A DNA stretch of 64,000 nt, from positions 2,533,001-2,597,000 of the forward strand of contig NZ_CP132387.1 in NCBI RefSeq assembly GCF_030758755.1, in the 5' to 3' direction. Under the pieces are notes generated by a model. That model was not told where the DNA came from. It did not search any database and saw nothing but the letters and a program-made list of their open reading frames with translations. Source of the DNA: Bartonella apihabitans (GTDB taxonomy: Bacteria > Pseudomonadota > Alphaproteobacteria > Rhizobiales > Rhizobiaceae). A program made the position numbers and the translations under genes. Below are positions 19,828-30,038 of this stretch, piece after piece (within the stretch, counting starts at the first letter, position 1; the number at the start of each line of letters is the position of its first letter).

Positions 19828-22800
19828 CCAAACGCGAAATTCCTGAAGATGCCATTAAAAATCAGACAGCTGCTTCAAATCCGCAAAGCAGTGCGTGGGT
19901 GTCTGCCAATGCGGGCTCCGGTAAAACCCATGTTTTGACGTTTCGGGTTATCAGACTTTTATTGAATGGCACCGAACCGGCACGGATTTTATGCCTCACT
20001 TATACAAAAGCAGCCGCTGCTGTCATGCAAACGCGCATTTTCCAGACTCTTTCCGGCTGGACAGAGCTTGATGATGACAAATTGACAGAAGTGTTGATCG
20101 CGCTTGAGGGCAAAAAGCCCGATTCAAAAAGGCTTGACGAAGCGCGCAGACTTTTTGCCCGTGCTCTTGAAACACCGGGTGGGTTAAAAATCCAGACGAT
20201 CCACGCTTTTTGTGAAGGCCTGCTTCACCAATTTCCTTTGGAAGCCAATATTGCCGGCCATTTCGAGATGATGGACGATCTCAAGCGTGACGAGTTTTTA
20301 AAAAATGCGCGCCGTGACCTGATTGAAAAAGCTTATTTGCAAAAAAATAGTTCTCTTCATGACGCTTTGATGCTGGTTTTAAAAACAGTAGGAGAAAATG
20401 GACTTTTTACGCTGTTAGACGAAGCAATTGAAAAACGGCAGGCTTTAACTCCGTTTCTCACGCATGTGAGTGGACCGGACGGCAAGCATATTCTGGAAAA
20501 AGCGTTACAGATATCTCCGGATGATACTGAAGAAAATCTCACGGATGAAATCCGTAAAACGGCGCTTCATTCCAAGGAGACTATTGAGGCATTCAAAAGT
20601 CTCGGTCACTCTTTCGCCCAAGATTTTGTGGAAAGATTGGAGCTTGTAGAAAAGGCGGATCATAGCGAGAGCATAAAATTCATCGAACTTGCCTATTTTA
20701 CCCGTGGAAATCCGCGCAAAATAAGCAATCTGGCATCAAAAAAACTTCTTGCAACTTTGCCATGGCTTGCAGACGATTTGTTAAAGCGTCAGGAAAAGCT
20801 CGTTCTCTATCTCGACAAGTTGCGCCGTGTACGACTGGTACCGCTCAATTTGGCTGCCTTTCAGCTTTGTTACCGGCTTTTGGCTCGTTATGAAAGTTTG
20901 AAGAAAGCAGAAGGTTTGCTTGATTTTGATGATTTGATCGAACGGGCGCTTAATCTGTTAAAACGCGACGGTGCGGGCCAATGGGTACAATATAAACTGG
21001 ATCGGGGCATTGACCATATTCTGGTTGACGAAGCACAGGATACAAGCCCTGCCCAGTGGCAGATAATCCAGCTTCTTGCACAGGAGTTTTTTGTCGGGGA
21101 AGGACAAAGAGAGGTCAACCGCACTGTTTTTGCCGTTGGTGATGAAAAACAGTCGATTTATTCCTTCCAAGGGGCAGTACCGGAAGATTTTGCAACGAAT
21201 GGTCGTATTATCGAAAGAAAAGCCGAAGCCGTTGGCAAATCTTTCGGCCACATACGTTTGAATTATTCCTTCCGTTCGACTGCCGATGTTTTAAAAAGTG
21301 TTGATCGGGTCTTTGAAAAGCCTGAAAATTATAAAGGTCTTTCAGCCGAAAATATTAAAACTGTGCATGAGCCGGTTCGCCGCAATGACCCTGGTGAAGT
21401 TGTGATCTGGGACAATATCGCGCCAACAGATGTTGAAGAACCGGAAGACTGGCGCAAACCTGTCGACCAGCTTCATGCACCGGCTGTTCGCCTTGCCGAA
21501 GAGATAGCAACGACGATCAGCCACTGGCTTCATCATCACGAAATGCTTTCTGGTCAGGGAAGAGAAGTCAAAGCCAGTGATATTATGGTGCTGGTGAGAA
21601 AACGTGACCAGTTTGTTCCGGCTTTGGCACGCGCCTTGAAAAACCGCAATGTTCCGGTTGCCGGTGCCGACCGCTTGCGTCTTGCAAGCCATATTGCCGT
21701 GCGTGATTTAACGGCGCTTGCACGATTTGTCCTACAACCGCAGGATGACCTTTCTCTCGCATCTGTTTTGAAAAGCCCGCTCTTCGGACTTGATGAAGAT
21801 GATCTTTATCATATTGCTGCAAACCGTGAAGGAAGCCTGTTTAATAGCCTTGAAGCCCACAGTGAAGAGAAGCCCGAATTTGCAACTGTTCTGGCTTTAC
21901 TCAAAAAATATCGAAACCTTGCTGACAAGACTCCGGTCTATGAATTTTATAGTCATATATTGAGCGAGGATGAGGGGCGGGCAAAAATTCTCGCCCGATT
22001 GGGTTCGGAAGCAAGTGATGTCCTTGATGCGTTCATGGATTATACTTTATCCATCCAGAAAACCGGTTTGCCGGGGTTGCAGGCCTTTCTGGAAACAATC
22101 AAGCTTTCCGATCCGGAAATCAAACGTGAACTCGACCAGAACCGTGAAGAAGTCCGTATTATGACTGTTCATGCAGCAAAAGGGCTTGAAAGCGCCATTG
22201 TCTTTCTGGTCGATTCCGGTTCGCGTATCTGGAATGCGCAGCATGAACCGAAATTCATCGAAATTGATAATCATGGCAAGAAGAGCTTTTTGTGGCAGCC
22301 CGCAAAAGAGTTCAAAACATCATTCGGTGACAATTATATCAATACGTTAAAGTTGAAAGCCGAGGAAGAATATAGGCGCCTTCTTTACGTTGGTATGACA
22401 CGGGCAGAAGACCGCCTTATTGTTTGTGGCTATCGGGGAAAGAATGCTGTTGACGGGACATGGAGTGAACTTGTCAGCGAAGCATTGAAGCCGGTTTCTG
22501 AAGAAATTGCCGGCCCTTCGCCCGACATCAAGGCATGGCGCTATTGCGTGGATGACAGCCGCGCAAGGGTTGAAACAAAAACCACTGAAGAAGAAAGAGC
22601 CGTTCCGGCTTTTCCGCTTCCTTCCTATTTCCATAGCCGTATGGAGCCGGAAACCGATTTACCTAAGCCCCTCACTCCTTCAGGTGCTTCACTTGATATT
22701 GACGAGAATGCACCGGCGGCAAAAAACAATGTTACGATTTCACCGGTATTGGGAGAAAAACCGGCAAATCCTTCATTTGCTATCGAACGGGGGACGATCA

Positions 22801-23306
22801 TTCACCGGCTTTTGCAATATTTGCCGCAAATAAAGGAGGAAGACCGGCAAAGGCTTGCCCGTGCCTATCTTGAAAAAGCCGCACCGGAATGGAGCGAGGA
22901 ACAAAGAGAGGATGCTTTCACTCAGACCTTCAAGGTTATGGATGATGAAGCACTGCGCCCCTTATTTGCCAAAGAAGCGCGTGCCGAAGTGACATTGATG
23001 GGAACCGTCACAATAAGGGGTAAAAAATACGTTGTTTCCGGACAAATAGACCGCCTCAATGATGGCGATGACACGATTGTTCTGGGAGATTTCAAAACCG
23101 GTCGTGCGCCCAAACGTGAACAACAAATTCCTGACAGCTACATGTTGCAAATGGCACTTTACCGGACGCTGTTGATGAACATTCACCCGAATAAGACTGT
23201 CAGGACATTGCTGATCTATAGTGATGGACCGAAAGTTTTTGAACTCGACGGCAAAAAACTTGATTTTATACTCAATAAAGAAAAAAGTAATTTATCGGCA
23301 GGATAA
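19824..23306 (+). CDS. addA: double-strand break repair helicase AddA
   Basis: A 1160-residue UvrD-family helicase with a C-terminal nuclease, partner of AddB. Walker A 'ANAGSGKTHVL' spans about residues 29-38. The motif II region 'LVDEAQDTSPAQWQ' is near 400, 'VGDEKQSIYSFQGA' follows, and motif V/VI features include 'TVHAAKGLESAIVFL' and 'LLYVGMTRAEDRL'. The nuclease residues are in 'GQIDRLND' and 'GDFKTGR' near 1075-1093. The reading frame is intact over its whole length, in contrast to several neighbours. The start overlaps the addB stop. Confidence 0.96.
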   Translation: MTKREIPEDAIKNQTAASNPQSSAWVSANAGSGKTHVLTFRVIRLLLNGTEPARILCLTYTKAAAAVMQTRIFQTLSGWTELDDDKLTEVLIALEGKKPDSKRLDEARRLFARALETPGGLKIQTIHAFCEGLLHQFPLEANIAGHFEMMDDLKRDEFLKNARRDLIEKAYLQKNSSLHDALMLVLKTVGENGLFTLLDEAIEKRQALTPFLTHVSGPDGKHILEKALQISPDDTEENLTDEIRKTALHSKETIEAFKSLGHSFAQDFVERLELVEKADHSESIKFIELAYFTRGNPRKISNLASKKLLATLPWLADDLLKRQEKLVLYLDKLRRVRLVPLNLAAFQLCYRLLARYESLKKAEGLLDFDDLIERALNLLKRDGAGQWVQYKLDRGIDHILVDEAQDTSPAQWQIIQLLAQEFFVGEGQREVNRTVFAVGDEKQSIYSFQGAVPEDFATNGRIIERKAEAVGKSFGHIRLNYSFRSTADVLKSVDRVFEKPENYKGLSAENIKTVHEPVRRNDPGEVVIWDNIAPTDVEEPEDWRKPVDQLHAPAVRLAEEIATTISHWLHHHEMLSGQGREVKASDIMVLVRKRDQFVPALARALKNRNVPVAGADRLRLASHIAVRDLTALARFVLQPQDDLSLASVLKSPLFGLDEDDLYHIAANREGSLFNSLEAHSEEKPEFATVLALLKKYRNLADKTPVYEFYSHILSEDEGRAKILARLGSEASDVLDAFMDYTLSIQKTGLPGLQAFLETIKLSDPEIKRELDQNREEVRIMTVHAAKGLESAIVFLVDSGSRIWNAQHEPKFIEIDNHGKKSFLWQPAKEFKTSFGDNYINTLKLKAEEEYRRLLYVGMTRAEDRLIVCGYRGKNAVDGTWSELVSEALKPVSEEIAGPSPDIKAWRYCVDDSRARVETKTTEEERAVPAFPLPSYFHSRMEPETDLPKPLTPSGASLDIDENAPAAKNNVTISPVLGEKPANPSFAIERGTIIHRLLQYLPQIKEEDRQRLARAYLEKAAPEWSEEQREDAFTQTFKVMDDEALRPLFAKEARAEVTLMGTVTIRGKKYVVSGQIDRLNDGDDTIVLGDFKTGRAPKREQQIPDSYMLQMALYRTLLMNIHPNKTVRTLLIYSDGPKVFELDGKKLDFILNKEKSNLSAG

Positions 23307-23385
23307 TGGTTGAAAAAGCTTGCTCTTGACGGAATCGGTCTGGCACGCCAAATTTAGGCAAATTGGAATCACAAAGGAAAGATCA

Positions 23386-23709
23386 ATGAGCACTGTAAAA
23401 GTCGATACAAGCAATTTTGAAAATGACGTGCTAAAGTCGGCAGAACCTGTTGTTGTAGACTTCTGGGCAGAATGGTGCGGTCCATGTAAAATGATAGCGC
23501 CCTCGCTTGAAGAAATTGCTACCGAGTTACAGGGTAAGGTCAAAGTTGCAAAAATCAATATTGATGAAAATCCCGAACTTGCAACGCAGTTCGGTGTCCG
23601 TTCAATCCCCACATTATTGTTGTTCAATAATGGAGAAATCGTCTCCAATATGGTGGGGGCTGCTCCCAAAAGCCGTTTGGCAGACTGGATTAAAGACGGC
23701 GTAAAATAA
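23386..23709 (+). CDS. trxA: thioredoxin
   Basis: A 107-residue cytosolic thioredoxin with the active site WCGPC at residues 30-34 inside '[12 protein letters not shown]' and the cis-Pro loop 'RSIPTLLLF'. It keeps cytoplasmic thiols reduced and serves as electron donor for reductases. The ATG at 23386 is preceded by an AAAGGAAA ribosome site. It is the last gene of the ahcY-to-trxA block and is followed by a terminator; a folC gene that often lies near trxA in relatives is not seen. Confidence 0.97.
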   Translation: MSTVKVDTSNFENDVLKSAEPVVVDFWAEWCGPCKMIAPSLEEIATELQGKVKVAKINIDENPELATQFGVRSIPTLLLFNNGEIVSNMVGAAPKSRLADWIKDGVK

Positions 23710-23730
23710 TTCTTTAGAATTTATTTTAAT

Positions 23731-23766
23731 AAAAACGGCATCCAATTCATTTGGTGCCGTTTTTGT
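23731..23766 (+). terminator. intrinsic terminator after trxA
   Basis: The repeat AAAAACGGCATCC ... GGTGCCGTTTTT forms a GC-centred stem with one G-U pair and a short AT loop, ending in a T-run. It lies about 22 bases past the trxA stop. Confidence 0.85.
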
Positions 23767-24366
23767 ATTTGTGCTTTCCGTTTCCCGTTTACATATTTTT
23801 GTCGTCAATTTTCGTGTCGTTTGTTAACAACAAACCGTTCCGATGCAATTGATTTGAGGTAAAAAAATTGCGGCATTCCCACTCATAAAGCGGAGAGCCT
23901 AAAATAGGATTGACCATTATCCAATCCTGTTTTTTGAGAAAAATTTTATAAAAACCACTATATAAAACTATAATCCGGCTCACTTTTCACCGTTAAAACC
24001 CTCGCAATTTCAGAAAAATCAAGAAAGTGAATCAACTGGAGATAGAAAGGCGAGGGCAAAAATCCGGATCGATAAGAAATTTTATGAATTATAGGTTTAT
24101 TTTCTTTCATTATTGTATTATTTCTCGTTTTTAGTATATCTCTTACTTCTATGGCTGGAGTTATTCTGCCATGAGGATAGAGACTTCAGGTGCATTATGA
24201 GCTTTGCCCGGTGAACCTGAATTATACCGAACGATCGAATTGGGGGGCGGTCGTGTAAATTCCTTTTAATAGAATTTCGAATTTAAACAAACTTGGGCAC
24301 TTATGTATGTGATAATCCGGTGGACTTATCAAAATTACATAATCCCAATTTTTGCGGGATGAGTTA
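23767..24366. other. intergenic region without a credible gene
   Basis: Some 600 AT-rich bases between the trxA terminator and the XRE regulator. A 64-codon minus-strand reading frame (23789-23983) has no ribosome site and a composition that does not look like a protein, so I do not call it. The promoter of the XRE gene must be in the right-hand part. Nothing else is seen. Confidence 0.4.
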
Positions 24367-24663
24367 ATGATGACTGATATGGAAATTGCCTTTAACGTTT
24401 CCTCAGATAACATTCAAACATTAAAGCAGAATGAAATACAAAGTGATCTGAAAATCGGAAGCTTGTTGCGTCATTTTCGTAAGAAAAATGGCGTTACCCA
24501 AATGCAATTGGCATCAATTGCGGGTATTAGTCCCCAACAAATACAGAAATATGAAAAAGGGGCTGACAGGATTGCTGTGTCAAGATTGATAACGCTTCTC
24601 GATTTTCTGGATATCAATTTTGAAGAATTTTTCAAAGCGATGAAGAATCTTAAACAATCTTGA
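24367..24663 (+). CDS. XRE-family helix-turn-helix transcriptional regulator
   Basis: A ~98-residue protein with a single HTH_3 domain: 'IGSLLRHFRKKNGVTQMQLASIAGISPQQIQKYEKG' is the classic Cro/C1 pattern, with the recognition helix around 'SPQQIQKYE'. Its ~25 N-terminal residues and the tail 'INFEEFFKAM' resemble the single-domain XRE regulators common in Rhizobiales. Targets are unknown. The start is one of two adjacent ATGs (24367 or 24370); an upstream TTG at 24352 has no support. The gene is isolated, with a terminator directly after it. Confidence 0.85.
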   Translation: MMTDMEIAFNVSSDNIQTLKQNEIQSDLKIGSLLRHFRKKNGVTQMQLASIAGISPQQIQKYEKGADRIAVSRLITLLDFLDINFEEFFKAMKNLKQS

Positions 24664-24670
24664 TCAAAAT

Positions 24671-24716
24671 AATCAACGACGTCCGGTTGCTTTTCCCTTT
24701 TGTCGTTGATTTTCTT
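24671..24716 (+). terminator. intrinsic terminator after the XRE gene
   Basis: AATCAACGAC (24671-24680) and GTCGTTGATT (24702-24711) form a perfect 10-bp stem, followed by TTCTT. It starts eight bases after the stop of the regulator. Confidence 0.7.
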
Positions 24717-24760
24717 CGTTGACCATTATGAAGAAATAGAAATTTATTGAAATTATTATC

Positions 24761-24815
24761 GGGCAGCTCGAAGCAAGCTTGCATATTCAGAAATGCGAGC
24801 TATGCGAGCGCCCGA
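24761..24815 (-). other. dyad downstream of prfC
   Basis: The plus strand reads GGGCAGCTCG ... CGAGCGCCCG with an inner GCAAGCTTGC palindrome at 24773-24782. On the minus strand this is a long imperfect hairpin just beyond the prfC stop. There is no T-run, so it may be a weak terminator or an mRNA 3'-end stabiliser. Confidence 0.35.
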
Positions 24816-24856
24816 AAAATCGGAAGCGGCAGTTCTTTAAATTTTGACCATTTAGA

Positions 24857-26431
24857 TCAGGCGTTGCGTATCTGATAATCTTTGATTGTTGCAAACTTGA
24901 TTTTTGGTGATCGTTCCGCTTCATAATTGAGCGAAAAGTTGTTTTCTGCGAGAAACACCGGATCGCCGTCGAGATCGGATGCAATAGCATCACGGTGTGT
25001 CGCAATAAATTTCTCGAGATCCTCTTTGTTATCGGCCGAAATCCAGCGGCATACAGTAAAGCGTGCCGGTTCAAAACCGACGGGAAGAGAATATTCGACT
25101 TTGAGACGTTCGGTCAGCACGTCAATTTGCAAAGCACCGATCACACCGACAATCGATGGCGAACCATCATCAGGCATAAAGAGCTGGACAACGCCTTCTT
25201 CGGCCATTTGCTGCAGAGCTTCTTTAAGTTTCTTTGCCTTCATCGGGTCACCGAGACGGACGCGGCGCAAAATTTCCGGAGCAAAATTCGGAACGCCTTT
25301 GAAAAGAATATCTTCGCCTTCTGTCAGCGTATCGCCAATGCGTAATGTTCCGTGGTTGGGAATTCCCACAACATCGCCGGCATAGGCTTCGTCGGCAATC
25401 TGGCGGGAGCGGGCAAAGAAAAATTGCGGCGTTGATAACGTCATCGGTTTGCCGGTGCGCACGAGTTTTGCTTTCATGCCGCGGGATAGAATTCCCGAAC
25501 AAACACGCAAAAACGCGATGCGATCGCGGTGGTTGGGATCCATATTGGCTTGTATTTTGAAAACAAAACCGGTCATTTTCGGTTCTGTCGCCTCGACAAT
25601 ACGCGTATCTGCAACCTGCGCACGCGGACTTGGCCCATAGGCGACAAGAGCGTCGATAAGATCGCGCACGCCATAGTTTTTCAATGCCGAACCGAAATAG
25701 ACAGGGGTCATTTGGCCTTCACGGAACGATTTCAGGTCAAATTTTTTACAAGCATCACGCGCAAGAACAACGCCTTCGACAAAAGCGGCACGGTCATTTT
25801 CCGGCAGCAACAGGGCCGCTTCTTCAGGCCCGCTGACAGGGCGCGGGGTTTTTTCTTCGTCTTTCTGGCGAACAAGATTGTTATGAAGGTCAAAACTGCC
25901 GGCAAAATTTTTGCCCGAGCCGATTGGCCATGTAACAGGGGCAGTATCAAGCGCAAGCTTGTCTTCAATCTCGTCCAATATCTCCAATGGGTCGAGTGCT
26001 TCCCTATCCATTTTGTTGACGAATGTCACAATCGGAATGTCGCGCATGCGGCAGACTTCGAACAGTTTCAATGTTCTGGGCTCGATACCGCGCGCTCCAT
26101 CAAGAACCATGACAGCGCTATCGACAGCCGTCAGTGTGCGGTAGGTATCATCGGCAAAGTCTTCGTGTCCGGGTGTATCAAGCAAATTGAATATATGATC
26201 TTCGTATTCGAATGTCATAACCGAGGTGACAACCGAAATGCCGCGCTCGCGTTCGATTTTCATCCAGTCGGAACGGGTCTGGATGCGGTCTTTCTTGGCC
26301 TTGACCTCACCTGCAAGCTGGATGGCACCGCCGAACAATAACAATTTTTCGGTCAAGGTTGTCTTACCGGCATCAGGGTGCGCGATAATAGCAAATGTGC
26401 GGCGCCGCGCGACCTCTTGTGCCTCGTTCAT
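24857..26431 (-). CDS. prfC: peptide chain release factor 3
   Basis: A 524-residue translational GTPase that recycles RF1/RF2 from the ribosome after termination. G1 'AHPDAGKTT' is at residues 17-25, followed by 'RGISVVTSVMTFEY' (switch I), G3 'DTPGHEDF' and G4 'NKMDRE'. The length and the 'GDPVFLAENNFSLNYE' C-terminal region fit RF3. The ATG at 26431 follows an AGGAGTGAG ribosome site. The gene stands alone between the XRE gene and lysS. Confidence 0.97.
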   Translation of the reverse strand: MNEAQEVARRRTFAIIAHPDAGKTTLTEKLLLFGGAIQLAGEVKAKKDRIQTRSDWMKIERERGISVVTSVMTFEYEDHIFNLLDTPGHEDFADDTYRTLTAVDSAVMVLDGARGIEPRTLKLFEVCRMRDIPIVTFVNKMDREALDPLEILDEIEDKLALDTAPVTWPIGSGKNFAGSFDLHNNLVRQKDEEKTPRPVSGPEEAALLLPENDRAAFVEGVVLARDACKKFDLKSFREGQMTPVYFGSALKNYGVRDLIDALVAYGPSPRAQVADTRIVEATEPKMTGFVFKIQANMDPNHRDRIAFLRVCSGILSRGMKAKLVRTGKPMTLSTPQFFFARSRQIADEAYAGDVVGIPNHGTLRIGDTLTEGEDILFKGVPNFAPEILRRVRLGDPMKAKKLKEALQQMAEEGVVQLFMPDDGSPSIVGVIGALQIDVLTERLKVEYSLPVGFEPARFTVCRWISADNKEDLEKFIATHRDAIASDLDGDPVFLAENNFSLNYEAERSPKIKFATIKDYQIRNA

Positions 26432-26626
26432 AACTCACTCCTGTTGCTTCGTTATCCAAGCGACCTGTTTGTTTTGATATTCGGCCGGTCGATAATAAAA
26501 TTCCGCTTCTTTTACCTCTTTTTTTAAAAAAGAGTGAGGAATTTGTGTCCTCTATCTAAAAATTTTCAACAAATTGGCGGCAAGGTTGAAGCTCGTCTTC
26601 AAGAATTGTACCGGATTGCTTCAAAA

Positions 26627-26665
26627 TCATCTTGAAAGGGGTGAAAAGCCCCTTTTTTAAGATGA
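26627..26665 (-). terminator. terminator after lysS
   Basis: TCATCTT at 26627 and AAGATGA at 26659-26665 flank an inner AGGGG/CCCCT stem; the plus strand ends in a T-run (six Ts) inside the arm and the minus strand has a complementary T-rich part. It is placed 14 bases beyond the repaired lysS stop. Confidence 0.7.
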
Positions 26666-26678
26666 TTGCCGTTTCAAC

Positions 26679-28342
26679 CTATTCGTTGACAAGTTTTCCG
26701 GCGAGCGCGTCGGCAATCAAACCCCGCGTTTCATTAATGCCATAAAGAGCAATGAAAGAGCCGAAGCGCGGTCCCCGTTCCTGACCGATCAAAACTTCAT
26801 AAAGCATTTGGAAAAATGAAACGGAAACACCGGGGCCCCGTCAGGGCTTTTCTTATTGTGGTCCTGATAGCGTTCTGTCACACGGCCAATGTCGAGAAGT
26901 GCATTCTGGATGGTGTGGGCATCGGCATCTGCCGGCAAGTTTGCAAGCGTTTTATCAATTTTTTCCAAAGTTTCACGCTCGACCGCATCGGGCGCACGGA
27001 ATTTTTTCGTCGGCTTGACGAAATCATTGAAATAGCGAATGGCAAAACCGACAAGGCTGTCGAGTTCGGGTTGGTTTTCCGGTGTAGCACCTTTGGCATA
27101 ACGCGAAATAAAGCCCCATAGGACATCGGCATTTTCTGCATTCGATGCGCTGACCAGATTGAGCAACATGGCAAAGGGTACCGGTAAATCCACTTTCGGC
27201 GGGTTGCCATTATGCATATGCCAGACAGGATTGTTGAGCCGGTCTTTCCAACTTTGCTTCGGATAGGCTGAAAGAAAACTATAATATTCGTCAACAGCCT
27301 TCGGTATAACATCGAAATAAAGCCGCTTGGCAGTTTTGGGTTTCTGATACATGTAAAGGCCAAGGCTTGACATGGGCGCATAGGTGAGCCACTCGTCGAT
27401 TGTCAGGCCATTACCTTTCGATTTTGAAATCTTTTGCCCTTTGTCATCCAGAAATAGCTCGTAATTGAAGCCTTCCGGAGGTGTCCCGCCAAGAATACGA
27501 CAAATTTTTGAAGACAAAGCCACAGAATCAATCAGATCTTTGCCAGCCATTTCATAGTCGATGCCCAAAGCCGTCCAGCGCATCGCCCAATCGGCTTTCC
27601 ATTGGCATTTGACCTTGCCACCGGTGACTTCGGTTTCAATTTTTTCACCGGTTTCCGGTTCGATATAGGTGATCGTGCCCTTTTTGGCATCATGGGCAAT
27701 CATTGCAACTTGCAAAACTTTTCCTGAAACAGGAGAAATCGGCAAGAATGGCGAATAGGTCGCGCGCCGCTCTTCACCCAATGTGGGAACAATGACCGCC
27801 ATGATCTTATCGTAATTGGCAAGCATTTTAAGGAGCGTTTCGTCAAAACGTCCCGAAGTATAATAATCGGTTGCGCTGGCAAATTCGTAATTGAAGCCGA
27901 AACGGTCAAGAAAAGCGCGAAGCCGCGCATTATTGGCAGCACCGAAAGAGGGATAATCTTTCGTAAACGGGTCGGGTACCCGTGTTAAGGGTTTCCCGAG
28001 ATAGGTTTCCATCAATGCACGATTGGGGACATTTTCCGGCACTTTGCGCAATCCGTCCATATCGTCGGAAAAACATAATAGTTTGGTTTTGACTTTGTTT
28101 TCCGTCAACACATGAAAAGCGTGGCGCACCATTGTCGTGCGCGCAACTTCACCGAAAGTACCGATATGCGGCAAACCGGACGGACCGTAACCGGTCTCGA
28201 ACATAACTGTATCAGGATAGCCCTTTTTCTCGTAACGTTTGACAATCTTGCGCGCTTCTTCGAAAGGCCATGCTCTGGATTCGGCTGCCGCATCAATGAC
28301 ATCCTGATTAAGATTTTCTGCCACGAAATTGTCTGTTGCCAT
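26679..28342 (-). CDS. lysS: lysyl-tRNA synthetase, class I, frame broken near the C-terminus
   Basis: Class I LysRS, the archaeal-type enzyme that replaces class II LysS in many alphaproteobacteria, charges tRNA-Lys in the cytosol. HIGH is 'PHIGTFG' (His59) and KMSKS is 'KISKSKGNG' near residue 305. The frame as read ends early after 'PVFPFHFSK'. Adding one base in the GGGGCCCC tract at 26832-26839 yields '[25 protein letters not shown]' and a normal end at 26679, giving ~554 residues. The missing 50 residues are conserved in relatives, and the enzyme should be essential, so a sequencing error is the likely cause. Confidence 0.93.
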
Positions 28343-28467
28343 GGGGGTTTTATCCTGAATTTGAATCGTTTAAGAAAGCTCTATGGCTCAAACAGCTTTT
28401 CGTCAATCATTGTAAGAAAAAAACCGGAAAAAACCGTAAACGAAGAGAGTAAAAAAGGGAGGGGCTG

Positions 28468-28878
28468 ATGGAAAAACTGACAGCACAAGAAGCATTGATA
28501 TATATCATGGTCACAACCTCTGCCGCTGATGCGGCGGTGAGCGACGATGAATTGGAATTGATTAGCGAAATTGTTGCGCGTTTTCCGGTTTTTAAAGGGT
28601 TCGACCGGAAGCAGCTTGATCAATTGGCTGCAAAATGTTGTTCTTATCTCGCCCTTGAAGATGGAATTGAACAAATACTTGAAGTGACCGGCAAGGCACT
28701 TTCTCCAAAGCTTCGCGATACTGCTTATGCTCTCGCCGTTGAAGTTGCGGCAAGCGATCTTGATGTCAGGCAGGAAGAATTGATGTTTTTGCAAATTTTA
28801 CGTGACCAGTTCGAGCTTGAGGATTTGACTGTTGCGGCAATTGAACGTTCAGCGAGAATCCGTTTCAGAAAAGCTTGA
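28468..28878 (+). CDS. TerB-like protein
   Basis: A 136-residue all-helical protein. 'MVTTSAADAAVSDDELELISEIV' near the start and 'AVEVAASDLDVRQEELMFLQILRDQFEL' near the end are the two pseudo-repeated helix-acidic-loop units of the TerB/DjlA-like domain. The acidic loops can bind metal ions in the family. Despite the name, single TerB proteins in Rhizobiales are not tied to tellurite resistance, and the function is unknown. It is divergent from lysS with a 125-bp shared upstream region. The GTG/ATG choice is clear: ATG 28468 follows GGGAGGGGCTG. Confidence 0.8.
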   Translation: MEKLTAQEALIYIMVTTSAADAAVSDDELELISEIVARFPVFKGFDRKQLDQLAAKCCSYLALEDGIEQILEVTGKALSPKLRDTAYALAVEVAASDLDVRQEELMFLQILRDQFELEDLTVAAIERSARIRFRKA

Positions 28879-29013
28879 AGATACATAGTCGAGAAAAAAG
28901 GAACTTCCCCCCAAGAATTCAATAAAACTTATTCCGGCTAAGACTGGCCTAATTTTTAATCCGAAATCTTGAAATGGGCTTTTCGATTTATTTCTTTATT
29001 CGATTACCGAACG

Positions 29014-29601
29014 TTATTTCCTGAATGGTGAATATATCCCCGGATCCTGATCGTCTTCCGGATTGGCGGTGACGTCATCACTTAAACGCGTTTGCTTGAA
29101 CTCTTTTTCTTGCGAATCCAGAAAAGCTTTAAGAGCAGTGCTTACACGTGCGGCCGCATCGCTGTCGCTATCAATCATAGCATCAAGAAAGTCTCTTAAT
29201 GAAATACCGATAAGGTCAAATCCGAGATCTTTTTCAACAGCCCGAAGATCATAACTATTTCGGGGAGAATAGAGAATTTCTTTCAAATAGGCTGCGGCTT
29301 CCTGAATTGGCAAACCATGCGGTTTTTCGAGACCGAATTTTTCCGAAAGCACATAGAGAAGCTTTTCCTCTTCATCCTCGATCTCTTCAGTACTTTTCTG
29401 GTTATCCAGAGGTTTGAAGCGATTGGCAACTTGACGTGCACCATTTTCCGCCTGTGAAGAGGTGCTCGGTGTTACGGCATTGAATGTTTCTGCAAGATTG
29501 TCGGAACTTGAATCACCATCGAGATTTTTTGCACGGCGGTTGGTCAGCTCTGTAGCGGCTGCTACCGTGACATAAAGTTGCACAGGAATGGGTGGTATCA
29601 T
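29014..29601 (-). CDS. unrecognised soluble protein
   Basis: A 195-residue acidic protein that I do not recognise. Residues 1-70 are low in order and rich in Ser/Asn/Asp. Residues ~70-165 look helical ('EEKLLYVLSEKFGLEKPHGLPIQEAAAYLKEIL', 'LIGISLRDFLDAMID') and could form a small domain. The C-terminal tail is charged. There is no signal peptide or membrane segment. Codon use resembles the neighbours and the frame is long and isolated, which argues for a real gene. It is the only gene on this strand between lysS and alkB. Confidence 0.6.
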   Translation of the reverse strand: MIPPIPVQLYVTVAAATELTNRRAKNLDGDSSSDNLAETFNAVTPSTSSQAENGARQVANRFKPLDNQKSTEEIEDEEEKLLYVLSEKFGLEKPHGLPIQEAAAYLKEILYSPRNSYDLRAVEKDLGFDLIGISLRDFLDAMIDSDSDAAARVSTALKAFLDSQEKEFKQTRLSDDVTANPEDDQDPGIYSPFRK

Positions 29602-30038
29602 GGCAATTCCCTATCCGGCATTGAAAGCCAGAGAATAAACGATTGCGGGAATAGGTGCAATTGATTTTAAAGATTGATATCCAATAGAAATTATGAATAG
29701 GAATTCATAATCGCTTAACATTATAATATTTATATAAAATATGTTTCATTGTAATTTTTTAATTCATTGGTCTTGATCTCTCTATTCAATTTAAAATTTA
29801 AATTGAATATCGGAATTTGTGTTAAATTTTAAAGGTAAAAATATTTATTTTCTATTCCGTCTAACCCAATAAAAGCCGGACGAAATCATTTAATAAATTA
29901 TCCTTTTGCAAATGAAGCCAACACAAACGAATTTTAGAGCAGGAGAGGCTTGATGAACATGTTTTCATCACCTGAATGAAGAAACTATGTTGATTTCTTC
30001 TCGATTTCATGTGTTTGTTTGGCTAAAGGAGAATGAAT
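29602..30038. other. AT-rich intergenic region with a leader-like hairpin
   Basis: About 430 bases, very AT-rich in the left two thirds. Near the right end there is an eight-codon open frame (29953-29979) with an AGGAGAGG site, overlapping a perfect 7-bp hairpin (GAAGAAA/TTTCTTC at 29978-30000), just ahead of the RAM-domain gene. This may be a short leader or chance. No larger gene is seen. Confidence 0.35.

Noticed and set aside
23789..23983. 64-codon minus-strand frame after trxA
   Set aside because: No ribosome site, odd composition and no neighbour relationship.
25529..26341. 270-codon plus-strand frame inside prfC
   Set aside because: Antisense to RF3. No recognisable family; explained by low stop frequency opposite this coding sequence.
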